Below, piece by piece: positions 28,760 to 36,007 of a stretch of DNA of 43,555 bases (position 1 is its first letter; every line of letters starts with the position of its first letter). The DNA lies in IMG/VR virus record IMGVR_UViG_3300023174_000291, positions 1-43,555 of that record. One strand, written 5' to 3'. Origin of the DNA: a virus. The notes under the pieces were generated by a model. The model was not told where the DNA came from and ran no database searches. It was given only the letters and a program-made list of their open reading frames with translations. The translations under genes and the position numbers were made by a program.

Positions 28760-29511
28760 AAGCCCATTTCCTTTCTTTTTTGAGTAGCCGAGATTGCCTC
28801 AATTTCATCATCAAGTTTCACCTGTTCAATTTTGTAACCTACATCTCTACCGTAGACAATATGGGTAATGTTTGGAAACTTGACCACCATAGCGTTTCTC
28901 ATCTTAGGGTCGGCTTCAATAAAGGTTTTGACTTCCGAATAAGTGAGCGGGTCTTTCTCGCTAGTCTTGTAAGTATTGCGAACCCCAAGAACGACTTGCT
29001 CTGTTCTCTTACCTGCCTCATCATACAAAGCATGGTGTCCTTCGTGCCAAGGTTGGTAACGCCCAAGCATTAGGGTGGTTGGTTTCCTCCAGTCATACAG
29101 TCCACAATGAAAGATAACCAACTCGGCTTCTTCGGTTATGGACATTCCTGTTGGAATCTCAACATCAAAATTAGTTGGGTTTTCCCACATCTTGTTTGTA
29201 TCTACAAATCGTCCTTCTTTGATTCTGTTCACCCAAACAACGAAGTCGGCAACTCCAAAAGCATCTCTTGTTTCTTTTGTCGGACAAATAAAATCCACAA
29301 CAACTATTTGACCTTGCTCGTCAAGTAATCTTGCAAGCGCACCCAAACGGCGAGCGTTTTCTATTCTATCTGCTAACTCAAATCCTAAGTCTTGGTTTAG
29401 GTCGGCTCTTACTTTATCGGCATTGATGTGAGTAGCATTTATCCTATCGGCTAACTCAATAGCCAAACTTGTTTTACCACTTCCCGCTTGTCCTATTATT
29501 TGTATTATCAC
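28756..29511 (-). CDS. APS kinase-like / nucleotidyltransferase fusion
   Basis: A GTG start with AAGGAG at 5-base spacing. Residues 1-130 are a CysC-type kinase: P-loop GQAGSGKTS (7-15), INADKVRADLNQDLGFELAD (29-48, close to the DGDNVR-LGF signature) and ENARRLGALARLL. Residues 145-251 are an HxGH nucleotidyltransferase of the NMNAT/cytidylyltransferase type: LGRYQPWHEGHHALYDEAG (149-167), YGRDVGYKI and ISATQKRKEMG (240-250, like ISxTxxR). The kinase half could make PAPS from APS. The second half could make an adenylated or cytidylated product and is not a typical ATP sulfurylase. The pair recalls fusions seen in cyanophages. With the sulfotransferase nearby, PAPS supply is an attractive inference. 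Confidence 0.83.
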   Translation of the reverse strand: MIIQIIGQAGSGKTSLAIELADRINATHINADKVRADLNQDLGFELADRIENARRLGALARLLDEQGQIVVVDFICPTKETRDAFGVADFVVWVNRIKEGRFVDTNKMWENPTNFDVEIPTGMSITEEAELVIFHCGLYDWRKPTTLMLGRYQPWHEGHHALYDEAGKRTEQVVLGVRNTYKTSEKDPLTYSEVKTFIEADPKMRNAMVVKFPNITHIVYGRDVGYKIEQVKLDDEIEAISATQKRKEMGL

Positions 29512-30188
29512 GACTTCTCCTTAGTTATATTGACTGCTCTGCCATACCTATCAATTCCAAAATACTTTATGTCAGAAATAATTCCTTTTGTAAAAATTAC
29601 TTTAGGCATATAAAGACATTTATTTCTTTTTACTTCCTCATTTATGTAATTGCAATTTGCAGGTATATCAATGGCGTACTCCTTACAACTCCAATCTACA
29701 AAATTATTGACAACCCAATAAATAGGATTGCCACAATACCAAGACATTTTACTCATAATGTTTACATGAGAGGATGCTATTTTGCCAAAGACTACAAAGT
29801 TTGATGTACCCTCGGGGTCGGGATATTGAGCATTAGGGGCATCATCTAAAAAGATACAGTCAAAAGTTCCAAGCGAGCCTAACTTATCTTGCCAAGAACC
29901 CTCAATTATATTTACAGGGTATTTTTGCGCCTTTGCCCAAGTCCTAAGTTTTTCACAAACAGCCGCGTCCATCTCAATAATTGTATGACTTTTTATTTTA
30001 TACTTTTGTATCTGACTGGCAGAGTAACCCATACCAAAACCAATTTCAAGCACATCGCCATACGGTTCTAAGTTATCTATCAACGCTTCCATATATGGTT
30101 TTTCCCACGCCATCATAGTTTGGTAGTTTATGGTTTTATCAAAAAGCATATCTGCGTTTAATGAATCTTTTGTGTAAATAAGACTCAT
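29508..30188 (-). CDS. Guanidinoacetate-methyltransferase-like SAM methyltransferase
   Basis: A 226-residue class I methyltransferase. Its core reads MMAWEKPYMEALIDNLEP (25-42), GDVLEIGFGMGYSASQIQKY (44-63, SAM loop), HTIIEMDAAVCEKLRTWA (68-85) and TFDCIFLDDAP (108-118). WEKPYM, GFGMG and the IIE-M...LR-WA pattern closely follow eukaryotic GAMT and yeast-type RMT2, which methylate guanidino groups. It could therefore modify an arginine or other guanidinium compound, though the target is unknown. The C-terminus (GKIASSHVNIMSKMSWY, KVIFTKGI) is normal for the fold. It lies between the DUF6065-like and APS-kinase genes. Confidence 0.82.
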   Translation of the reverse strand: MSLIYTKDSLNADMLFDKTINYQTMMAWEKPYMEALIDNLEPYGDVLEIGFGMGYSASQIQKYKIKSHTIIEMDAAVCEKLRTWAKAQKYPVNIIEGSWQDKLGSLGTFDCIFLDDAPNAQYPDPEGTSNFVVFGKIASSHVNIMSKMSWYCGNPIYWVVNNFVDWSCKEYAIDIPANCNYINEEVKRNKCLYMPKVIFTKGIISDIKYFGIDRYGRAVNITKEKS

Positions 30189-30893
30189 TTATTTATATCT
30201 CTTTTTAGTGTGAAATAACTTACCGTATGACCCACTAATTTTTTTCATAAGCAATTCTTGATTTAATCTGTGGTCTTTTTCGATACCCCTTTCGCAGTTC
30301 ATCTCCCAGTCTTTTCTTTCAAAAGGAATTATTTGAACGATTGGTGTGCCAGCCTCAATTATTCCCTCCCACCTCTTTTTTAGAACAAATGGTTGATTGA
30401 TGTCTGTTTTTAATTTATCAGTATCAACAATTCCCGTAATTGCCCTAAAGGGCAAATTAGAATACCCAATAGGGTGCGTAAACAAACAAGACCAGTTTTT
30501 AGGAGTTTGAACTAACCAAGGGTTTATTAGTTTGAATATCTGCTTGTTAAAACCATCGGGTATTTCAAAGCCCGCAGACTGGTCTAGTTGCCAAGTTTCA
30601 ACCCAATTTATATTAAAGGAGTTCCAAGTAATAGTAGGAATGTCATCGTTACCAACATACCTGACCAGTAAATCTACTGGGGCTGGAATAATATAACCGC
30701 TCGTCAAACTATCTAAAATTGGAAAACATTTCTTTACGGTTGCTAACTGTCCCTTTGGTTCGTTATTTCTATGCTCGGAAGAAGTAGAGGGTTTTATATT
30801 TTTGAACCACTCGGGTATTGCCGCAACTGCTGGATAGGGTTTTTCGGCAATATCATAATGATTTTCAGTTATGGATTTGAAGGTGATTTTCAT
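30189..30893 (-). CDS. DUF6065-like hypothetical protein
   Basis: About 234 residues from the second ATG (MKITFKSITENHYDIAEKPY), preferred because GGGA lies before it; the first ATG at 30902 has no site. It contains AAIPEWFKNIKPS, then LATVKKCFPILDSLTSGYII, PAPVDLLVRYV, and later WLVQTPKNWSCLFTHPIGY and DINQPFVLKKRWEG, IIEAGTPIVQIIPFERKDWE. These blocks recur in a protein of unknown function in marine and freshwater phages (DUF6065). The C-terminal part resembles a cupin-type jelly roll. Its place between sulfotransferase and methyltransferase suggests a part in the same surface-modification route. Confidence 0.75.
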   Translation of the reverse strand: MKITFKSITENHYDIAEKPYPAVAAIPEWFKNIKPSTSSEHRNNEPKGQLATVKKCFPILDSLTSGYIIPAPVDLLVRYVGNDDIPTITWNSFNINWVETWQLDQSAGFEIPDGFNKQIFKLINPWLVQTPKNWSCLFTHPIGYSNLPFRAITGIVDTDKLKTDINQPFVLKKRWEGIIEAGTPIVQIIPFERKDWEMNCERGIEKDHRLNQELLMKKISGSYGKLFHTKKRYK

Positions 30894-31690
30894 TTTTCCC
30901 ATATTTCGTAGTTTTTATATTTTTGTATAACATAATCTGAAAGTACATCTTGATATGGTTTTGAGGTTTTAGAAATCGTTTTTCTTATTTCGTGAAATCC
31001 ATTTAAGCCAAACATTTTGTCATCCTCGGGGTATTTATTTTGGATGTTTGAAAAATCATATTTGAAGTCGGGGATTTCCATAAAATCACAAACCGCTTTT
31101 GTAGTTGCTTCGGGCGACTCTATCAACTCATCATAGGTTATTAAGATAAAATTGCTTTTTTCCATGACATTTTTTATTGACCAAAGCGACCTATCTATTA
31201 AGCCGTCGGGCTTCATTAGAAAATCACATCTTGCATCATTTAATTCCCGATAGTAATAAGGAATCTCGTTATCGTAGTAGGAAGTGTTTTGATGAGGCTT
31301 ATTTAGCAAGGTAACGAAAGACGCTAAAATATCAAGTATGTCTCTCACCAGTAGGACAAATTTTGGTTCTTGCGTTATATGTCTTTTTATCATATCTAAG
31401 TTATACGGGTTTCCCCAATCGCGGCACTTGTCAAAAATGTATGTTTCTGTTTTATTTTCGTAGGCAGATTTAGAAATACCTTTCATAACTCTGTCTAAAT
31501 AAGGCAAATCTGCGAATACTTGAAACTGCTCTGTTTGTAAAATGTTTTGGTATGTATCCCACATTATTTGACACAATGGGGAGTTCGGAGTGGCGCAAAT
31601 ATCAGGGTTTTGATTTAGTATAGAACTAAACAAAGTTGTACCCGACCTAGGTAAGCCTGATAAAAAATATATCTTTTTACTGTCCATCAT
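30890..31690 (-). CDS. PAPS-dependent sulfotransferase-like protein
   Basis: A 266-residue protein with the P-loop-like PAPS 5'-phosphosulfate binding motif FLSGLPRSGTTLFSSIL at 9-25 and the 3'-phosphate motif FVLLVRDILDILASF, with Arg116 and Ser124 eight residues apart as in sulfotransferases. A Trp/His-rich end (GLNGFHEIRKTISK) is typical. It would transfer sulfate from PAPS to a sugar, lipid or Tyr hydroxyl. The start is an ATGATG pair at 31690/31687 that overlaps the oxygenase gene end. The APS-kinase-like gene, which could supply PAPS, lies two genes further on. Confidence 0.85.
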   Translation of the reverse strand: MMDSKKIYFLSGLPRSGTTLFSSILNQNPDICATPNSPLCQIMWDTYQNILQTEQFQVFADLPYLDRVMKGISKSAYENKTETYIFDKCRDWGNPYNLDMIKRHITQEPKFVLLVRDILDILASFVTLLNKPHQNTSYYDNEIPYYYRELNDARCDFLMKPDGLIDRSLWSIKNVMEKSNFILITYDELIESPEATTKAVCDFMEIPDFKYDFSNIQNKYPEDDKMFGLNGFHEIRKTISKTSKPYQDVLSDYVIQKYKNYEIWEK

Positions 31691-32282
31691 GTAGCCAAGA
31701 AACTATTGCGTACTTTGTACCTTTAGTGACGGGGTGAGCAATGTGAGCATAAGGGAAACTAGAAGGAAAAATGTATAAACTTCCCGCACGGGGTTTTATC
31801 TTGAGGTCAAAATTAACAAACTCTAACTCGCCGCCCTCGTAATCATCGTTTAGGTACAAAATAGGGGAGACCGCCCTGCGAGTTACAGTATCACCGTCGT
31901 AGTGGGCTTTGTATTCGTTGCCAGTCCGATAGCGCAAAAGGTTATACGGCTCATGGTAAAGAGCGGAAATGTCGGGTAAAAACCGTCTACGATAAACTTC
32001 CGTAGCCGCTAAAACTGTTTCATAAAAAGAGTTATTTAATCTTCTAAAAAAATCGTTGTGTCTAGCCGCTTCAGTAATGCCCAAATGTGCATTAGTTCTG
32101 TATCCAGCAATGTCACCGTTTAGGATATTTGCTGGTACAAAACCGAACAAATTGTTTACATCGCCAACTTCATTTTCAATTTCTTTTATGAGCGCTTCGC
32201 TGTTTTCCCATATATTTACATATTCATAAATACAGCCAGCATATACATTGGTTGGGTAGATGAGATTGGGTGGTACAAACAT
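31677..32282 (-). CDS. 2-oxoglutarate/Fe(II) dioxygenase (prolyl hydroxylase-like)
   Basis: A 201-residue oxygenase with the iron triad His127 and Asp129 in YKAHYDGDTV and His183 in YAHIAHPVTKG, plus Lys190 before YAIVSWLHDG as the likely 2-oxoglutarate carboxylate binder. LYLNDDYEGGELEF and RAGSLYIFPSSF are the usual strand motifs of P4H-type enzymes found in cyanophages. It hydroxylates a substrate, possibly a protein side chain or surface sugar. AGAGGAGAG precedes the ATG. It is the first gene of the oxygenase, sulfotransferase, methyltransferase, kinase string. Confidence 0.87.
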   Translation of the reverse strand: MFVPPNLIYPTNVYAGCIYEYVNIWENSEALIKEIENEVGDVNNLFGFVPANILNGDIAGYRTNAHLGITEAARHNDFFRRLNNSFYETVLAATEVYRRRFLPDISALYHEPYNLLRYRTGNEYKAHYDGDTVTRRAVSPILYLNDDYEGGELEFVNFDLKIKPRAGSLYIFPSSFPYAHIAHPVTKGTKYAIVSWLHDGQ

Positions 32283-32311
32283 ATTCTCTCCTCTTGTTTG
32301 TTTGAATTACC

Positions 32312-32680
32312 CTACCCCACAGCCTCCCAATTAACAAGCGTTTCATTCCAAATATAGCCAGCGTTATCGGTAGGCATAGGTACTGGGGCTACAAATGAGG
32401 CAACCTCATCACTAAAAACCCAAGATGGGTATGGTTTTGGTTGAAAGAAAATATCTTTAATAGGGTCATAATGCCAACCTCTACCAGCGTAGTTTCCTCG
32501 CAGGGGCGTACCGCCCAATTTATGTTCATTACGGAAAGTATTGTATGAAGTCTGTATCCAAGTACCGCCCTTACCCATATCTACGGCTAAATACTCTTGA
32601 CCTCTGTGTTCTTGTTCGTCTGCAACGACAAGTACGCGCAACACAATGTTGTTTTCATCTACTTCTGCAAAGTGCGCCAT
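32312..32680 (-). CDS. Conserved aquatic-phage virion protein, 122 aa
   Basis: The protein begins MAHFAEVDENNIVLRVLVVA and contains TWIQTSYNTFRNEHKLGGTP, LRGNYAGRGWHYDPIKDIFF and PKPYPSWVFSDE, then PVPMPTDNAGYIWNE. This order is typical of a structural protein seen in many cyanophages and other aquatic phages, usually near fibre genes. TGATG overlap with the Gly-rich fibre stop. It is probably part of a fibre or receptor-binding complex. Confidence 0.78.
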   Translation of the reverse strand: MAHFAEVDENNIVLRVLVVADEQEHRGQEYLAVDMGKGGTWIQTSYNTFRNEHKLGGTPLRGNYAGRGWHYDPIKDIFFQPKPYPSWVFSDEVASFVAPVPMPTDNAGYIWNETLVNWEAVG

Positions 32681-33585
32681 CAGGTTGTGTAACTCACAAT
32701 CACTACGCCAGACCCTCCAGCGGCTCCAGGATGGTACGCTCCAGGACCTCCCGAACCCCCGCCCCCTCCGCCGCCGCCTGATGTTGCTACTCCCGCAGTT
32801 GCCTGTGGACCTACCGCTTGGTCGGAACGACGACCTCCTTGACCACCACCACCAACAGTTGCGGCGGCAGGTGAGTTACCTCCAGGACCAGTACATCCGC
32901 TTGAACCACCACCACCAAAATAATATGTGCCGAGTTGATTGTAATTATGACCACTAGAAGTTACAGAACCATAAGTGCTGTACTGACTTACTCCAGCGCC
33001 TCCAGGACCACCTGAGCCTGTTTGACCAGCGGCGGCGGCACCACCACCGCCACCTGCGTTGCTTGCACCCGAGTTTGATGCACCAGCATTTCCTAATCCA
33101 TTACCTGAAGCCGAACCTCCAGTTGTAGTGTTGTAACTACCACCGCCCCCGCCCGAACCTCCCGATGGTGCAGTTCCACCGCTACCTGCTCCACCGCCAC
33201 CTTCGGCAAATTGAGTAGCGGTTGTATTATTATTTACATCGCTATCTGTTCCATTACTGGCATCACCAGTTCCAGCCGCACCACCAGCGCCGACATTTAT
33301 AGGGATAGCACCTGAAGGAATTGAAAGACTACTGCGAAGTAAAACTCCACCCGCGCCTCCTCCGCCCCCGCCATAAGCGCCTCCTCCGCCCCCGCCGCCA
33401 ACAAGTAATACATTGGCTGTTAGAGGACCATTGGAAACTTGCAGAGTGCTAGTTGAGGTAAATAATCTATAACTTGTTCCACCTGAAGTATAAAGAGTAC
33501 CCCCAGTAACCGTTAGAGGACCACCGCCCTTGCCTCGCCCAAAACCTTGAGCAGAGCCGCTGGCAAAAGAACCTATAATTGGCAT
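32680..33585 (-). CDS. Glycine-rich fibre protein, 301 aa
   Basis: More than a third Gly, with repeated Gly tracts (NVLLVGGGGGGGAYGGGGGG) and a typical end GGSGVVIVSY. This fits the glycine-rich adhesin domain (polyglycine sandwich, as in T4-type adhesins) at the tips of tail fibres. The first 60 residues form a small beta domain (MPIIGSFASGSAQGFGRGKG). Loops between the Gly helices (for example YFGGGGSSGCTGPGGN) are where receptor contacts usually lie. The DNA is rich in GGN tracts, a likely source of slippage. GGGAGA precedes the ATG. Confidence 0.8.
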   Translation of the reverse strand: MPIIGSFASGSAQGFGRGKGGGPLTVTGGTLYTSGGTSYRLFTSTSTLQVSNGPLTANVLLVGGGGGGGAYGGGGGGAGGVLLRSSLSIPSGAIPINVGAGGAAGTGDASNGTDSDVNNNTTATQFAEGGGGAGSGGTAPSGGSGGGGGSYNTTTGGSASGNGLGNAGASNSGASNAGGGGGAAAAGQTGSGGPGGAGVSQYSTYGSVTSSGHNYNQLGTYYFGGGGSSGCTGPGGNSPAAATVGGGGQGGRRSDQAVGPQATAGVATSGGGGGGGGSGGPGAYHPGAAGGSGVVIVSYTT

Positions 33586-33602
33586 ATAAAATCTCCCCTA
33601 AA

Positions 33603-34799
33603 TTATGCGAACTTTTGTTGTGTTTCTAAAACGGTAAATGTAGCAGAAGCGGTTTTAATAATTGTAAACGCGTAAACATCGATAGCCGAAGTGTTACCGC
33701 CAGTAATAGCGGCGGGAACTTTAGGAGTTACCGAAGTTCCATCAATTTGAAATGCGCTTGGATAGTAAGCAGTTGTACCATTTGTATTCATCCAAACAAC
33801 AGTAAGTGAATCACCTGTATTCATAAAAGTATTCAGAGAAACGGTGCTTGAGTATCTAAAGTTTAGTGTGTGGTTGGCTGTCGCGTTTGTGGTGTAGTAC
33901 CAAATTGACGCAGTTGCAACCTCAAAGTTAATTGTTCCAGTTGCCGCAGAAGCAACAACATTGACATCTTCGTTCAAACCTCTAACTATGTTGTCGGTAA
34001 GAGTTCCAGTTGCAATATTAGAAGCGTTAATACCTGCGATAGTCGCGGTGTTAATAGTTGGGCTTGTAAGGGTTTTATTTGTGAAAGTATCTGTTGTTGC
34101 TTTGCCAACTAAAGTATCAGTTGCATCAGGCAAAGTCAGAGTTTTGGCGGTAGTAAAGGCGGTAGCAATAGTTCCTGTTATTGCCGTAGTTCCACCCACA
34201 TCAAATTTGACTACCTTGGTTGCATCGGTAGCATCTACAATGCTAGTCGTTGAATCAGATAATGATTTATTTGTTAGCACATCTGTTGTTGCTTTTCCTA
34301 CGAGAGTATCGGTAGCATCTGGAAGGGTCAAAGTTTTAGCCGAAGTAAATGCTGTTGCAATGGTTCCCGTAACAGCGGTTGTTCCAGCCACATCAAATTT
34401 AATTGCTTTCGTTGCATCAGCAACATCTACAATCGAAGTAGTAGAGTCGGATAATTTTTTATTTGTAAGAGTGTTTGCCGCTGAAACAGTATCTATGGTG
34501 ACACCTTCAATAGATACAACGCCAGCAGAAACTCTAGCAAGGGTAGTGTCAGTTGCGTGACCTAACTCAACACTTCCAACACCTAAAGCCGCAGAAGTTG
34601 ATGCAGTAATTCCGCTAACTGGTAAACCAGTAGCGCTGGTTAAAGTTAGGGCGCTTGGAGTTCCAAGATTGGGCGTTGTAAGGGTTGGGCTATTATTAAA
34701 TACAACTACGCCTGTTCCCGACTCATCGGAAATTGCGGCGGCTAAATCTGCCGATACTGATAATACTTGTCCTGCCGAACCATTGGTTGTTATTGCCAT
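33603..34799 (-). CDS. Repeat-containing fibre protein, 398 aa
   Basis: An N-terminal attachment part (MAITTNGSAGQVLSVSADLA) is followed by VVFNNSPTLTTPNLGTPSAL-type fibre motifs, then two near-identical 64-residue repeats at residues 111-174 and 175-238 (LTNK-LSDSTTSIVD, ATAFT-AKTLTLPDATDTLVG), then FTNKTLTSPTINTATIAGIN and a C-terminal domain at about 280-398 (NFRYSSTVSLNTFMNTGD, SLTVVWMNTNGTTAY) with an ETQQKFA end. This is the layout of a trimeric fibre with a tip domain. It overlaps the 109-residue gene by one base. Confidence 0.82.
   Translation of the reverse strand: MAITTNGSAGQVLSVSADLAAAISDESGTGVVVFNNSPTLTTPNLGTPSALTLTSATGLPVSGITASTSAALGVGSVELGHATDTTLARVSAGVVSIEGVTIDTVSAANTLTNKKLSDSTTSIVDVADATKAIKFDVAGTTAVTGTIATAFTSAKTLTLPDATDTLVGKATTDVLTNKSLSDSTTSIVDATDATKVVKFDVGGTTAITGTIATAFTTAKTLTLPDATDTLVGKATTDTFTNKTLTSPTINTATIAGINASNIATGTLTDNIVRGLNEDVNVVASAATGTINFEVATASIWYYTTNATANHTLNFRYSSTVSLNTFMNTGDSLTVVWMNTNGTTAYYPSAFQIDGTSVTPKVPAAITGGNTSAIDVYAFTIIKTASATFTVLETQQKFA
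34086..34469 (-). repeat. Two 192-bp tandem repeats in the fibre gene
   Basis: Units 34469-34278 and 34277-34086 encode 64-residue repeats that differ in only about a dozen residues (for example DVADATKAIKFDVAGTT against DATDATKVVKFDVGGTT). Their in-frame size lets the fibre shaft lengthen or shorten by recombination. Confidence 0.85.
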
Positions 34800-35128
34800 T
34801 ATGCAATCTCACTTCCGAAGGCTGTAAAGGACATTGTTGCAGTTGAGGCATAAACTGTAATAAGGTCAGAGGCATCAACTGTAATTCCAAGGGTGTAGGA
34901 AACTGTTGTGTTTGCGGCAATTGCGGCGTCGTAAACAATATACATAGAGGCATCTAGCGTCGCGGCGTTTTTGCGGACTGCCAAGCGGTAGGTGGCACTT
35001 GAGCCGCCTTGATTACAAACTACTAGGCTTGAAACCACGGTTTGAGTTGAAGCGGGGCAGGTATAAAGAGTTGTTTGTGTGGTAGCGGCGGGGTTTGATT
35101 GCCCCAGCGTTGAATAAGTAGTTGCCAT
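34799..35128 (-). CDS. Small virion-associated beta protein, 109 aa
   Basis: The protein begins MATTYSTLGQSNPAATTQTT and has LYTCPASTQTVVSSLVVCNQ, GGSSATYRLAVRKNAATLDA and TVDASDLITVYASTATMSFT. This pattern (a beta sandwich with two Cys and a closing SFTAFGSE) recurs in small virion or neck-fibre proteins of aquatic phages. It overlaps the repeat fibre start by one base and lies in the fibre island, so a decoration or fibre-base role is likely. Confidence 0.7.
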   Translation of the reverse strand: MATTYSTLGQSNPAATTQTTLYTCPASTQTVVSSLVVCNQGGSSATYRLAVRKNAATLDASMYIVYDAAIAANTTVSYTLGITVDASDLITVYASTATMSFTAFGSEIA

Positions 35129-35131
35129 GGA

Positions 35132-35809
35132 TTATCCTCCTATTAAAAGCAATGGGTTTATTGTAGCGGATGCGTTTGTTGTGGCTGTGGAAGCACTTGC
35201 GGTTGCCGCTGTTGCGGATGCTTGCGCGGTTGTAACAAAGGAGGAAATATCTGCTCCTTGCAGGTAGTAATTTGAAGCCGTTAGTGCTGTATAGGTAGCA
35301 AAAGCGGTGTCTAACGCTGTGTAAGTAGCGTAAGTAGATGGGATATACCAATACTTACCTGATGCAATTATTGACGCAGTTGGTTGGTCAATCTTTACAT
35401 CAAGGGCATCAATGAGAACTTCTAGCGTTGTCCAAGTTGTATCATCAACCAATTGAACATAAGTAGTAGCAATTGTTGGCAAAGGACTTATATCTGCCAA
35501 ATCTAAAGAGCCTACGGTGTCATAAGGAATACTGATTGTGTAAGTTCGCCCACCAGTAAATGATTCAACAACAGTATATGTATAGGGGTTAGGAATTACA
35601 TCTGGGTCATTTGTAGCAGGGAGAGTAACTGAAAAAGCGCCATTGACTAGAGAGACAACTACGGTAGACGGCGCGACCATGACATTATCAATTCCAGAAC
35701 GCAAAACATCTCCTAGGGTAAAAGTCACCTGCCCCTTTATTGCTGTCCCTGAGTAATCAACATAGGCACCAGTTATCGTTACGCTTGTTAAATTTGTTGG
35801 CAAAGCCAT
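35132..35809 (-). CDS. Ig-like domain structural protein, long paralogue
   Basis: Starts at the second of two ATGs, which gives the same MALP start as its paralogue at 36008-36553. Residues 1-115 form an Ig/carboxypeptidase-regulatory-like domain (VTITGAYVDYSGTAIKGQVT, FTLGDVL, FSVTLPATNDPDVIPNPYTY, TVVESFTGGRTYTISIP), a family frequent in actinophage virions. The rest is a helical, Ala/Thr-rich stalk (TAQASATAATASASTATTNA) with a hydrophobic end INPLLLIGG. It is probably a fibre with an adhesive head and a trimeric stalk. Confidence 0.75.
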   Translation of the reverse strand: MALPTNLTSVTITGAYVDYSGTAIKGQVTFTLGDVLRSGIDNVMVAPSTVVVSLVNGAFSVTLPATNDPDVIPNPYTYTVVESFTGGRTYTISIPYDTVGSLDLADISPLPTIATTYVQLVDDTTWTTLEVLIDALDVKIDQPTASIIASGKYWYIPSTYATYTALDTAFATYTALTASNYYLQGADISSFVTTAQASATAATASASTATTNASATINPLLLIGG

Positions 35810-36006
35810 CATGCACCAACTAAAAAGAATAAATCAAACTTTTGCGCGACAAGAGCCAAAGCCGCTGTTTTGGAGGCTAAGGCGGAAGTCTCTGCCGCGG
35901 CTAAAGCCGTAGCATTTGAACTTGCGGCATTAGTTGTTATTTCAATACTGGTCGCAAGAGAGGCGTAAGTTGTGTGGTCGGCGATAGGGACATACGGTTC
36001 TGCCAT
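35809..36006 (-). CDS. Small helical stalk-like protein, 65 aa
   Basis: Mostly an Ala/Ser/Thr-rich helix (TNAASSNATALAAAETSALA) with a hydrophobic end QKFDLFFLVGA. It overlaps the next gene by ATGATG. Its shape resembles the stalk and tail of its neighbours without the Ig-like head. It may be a fibre-stalk subunit or assembly partner. No family recognised. Confidence 0.65.
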   Translation of the reverse strand: MAEPYVPIADHTTYASLATSIEITTNAASSNATALAAAETSALASKTAALALVAQKFDLFFLVGA

Positions 36007-36007
36007 T

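Noticed and set aside
32545-32957. + strand frames opposite the Gly-rich gene
   Set aside because: Arise from GGN/CCN codon complement; no ribosome site or recognisable domain.
33961-34560. 199-codon + strand frame opposite the repeat fibre gene
   Set aside because: Mirror of the tandem repeats; Val/Ala/Thr-rich with no start signal.
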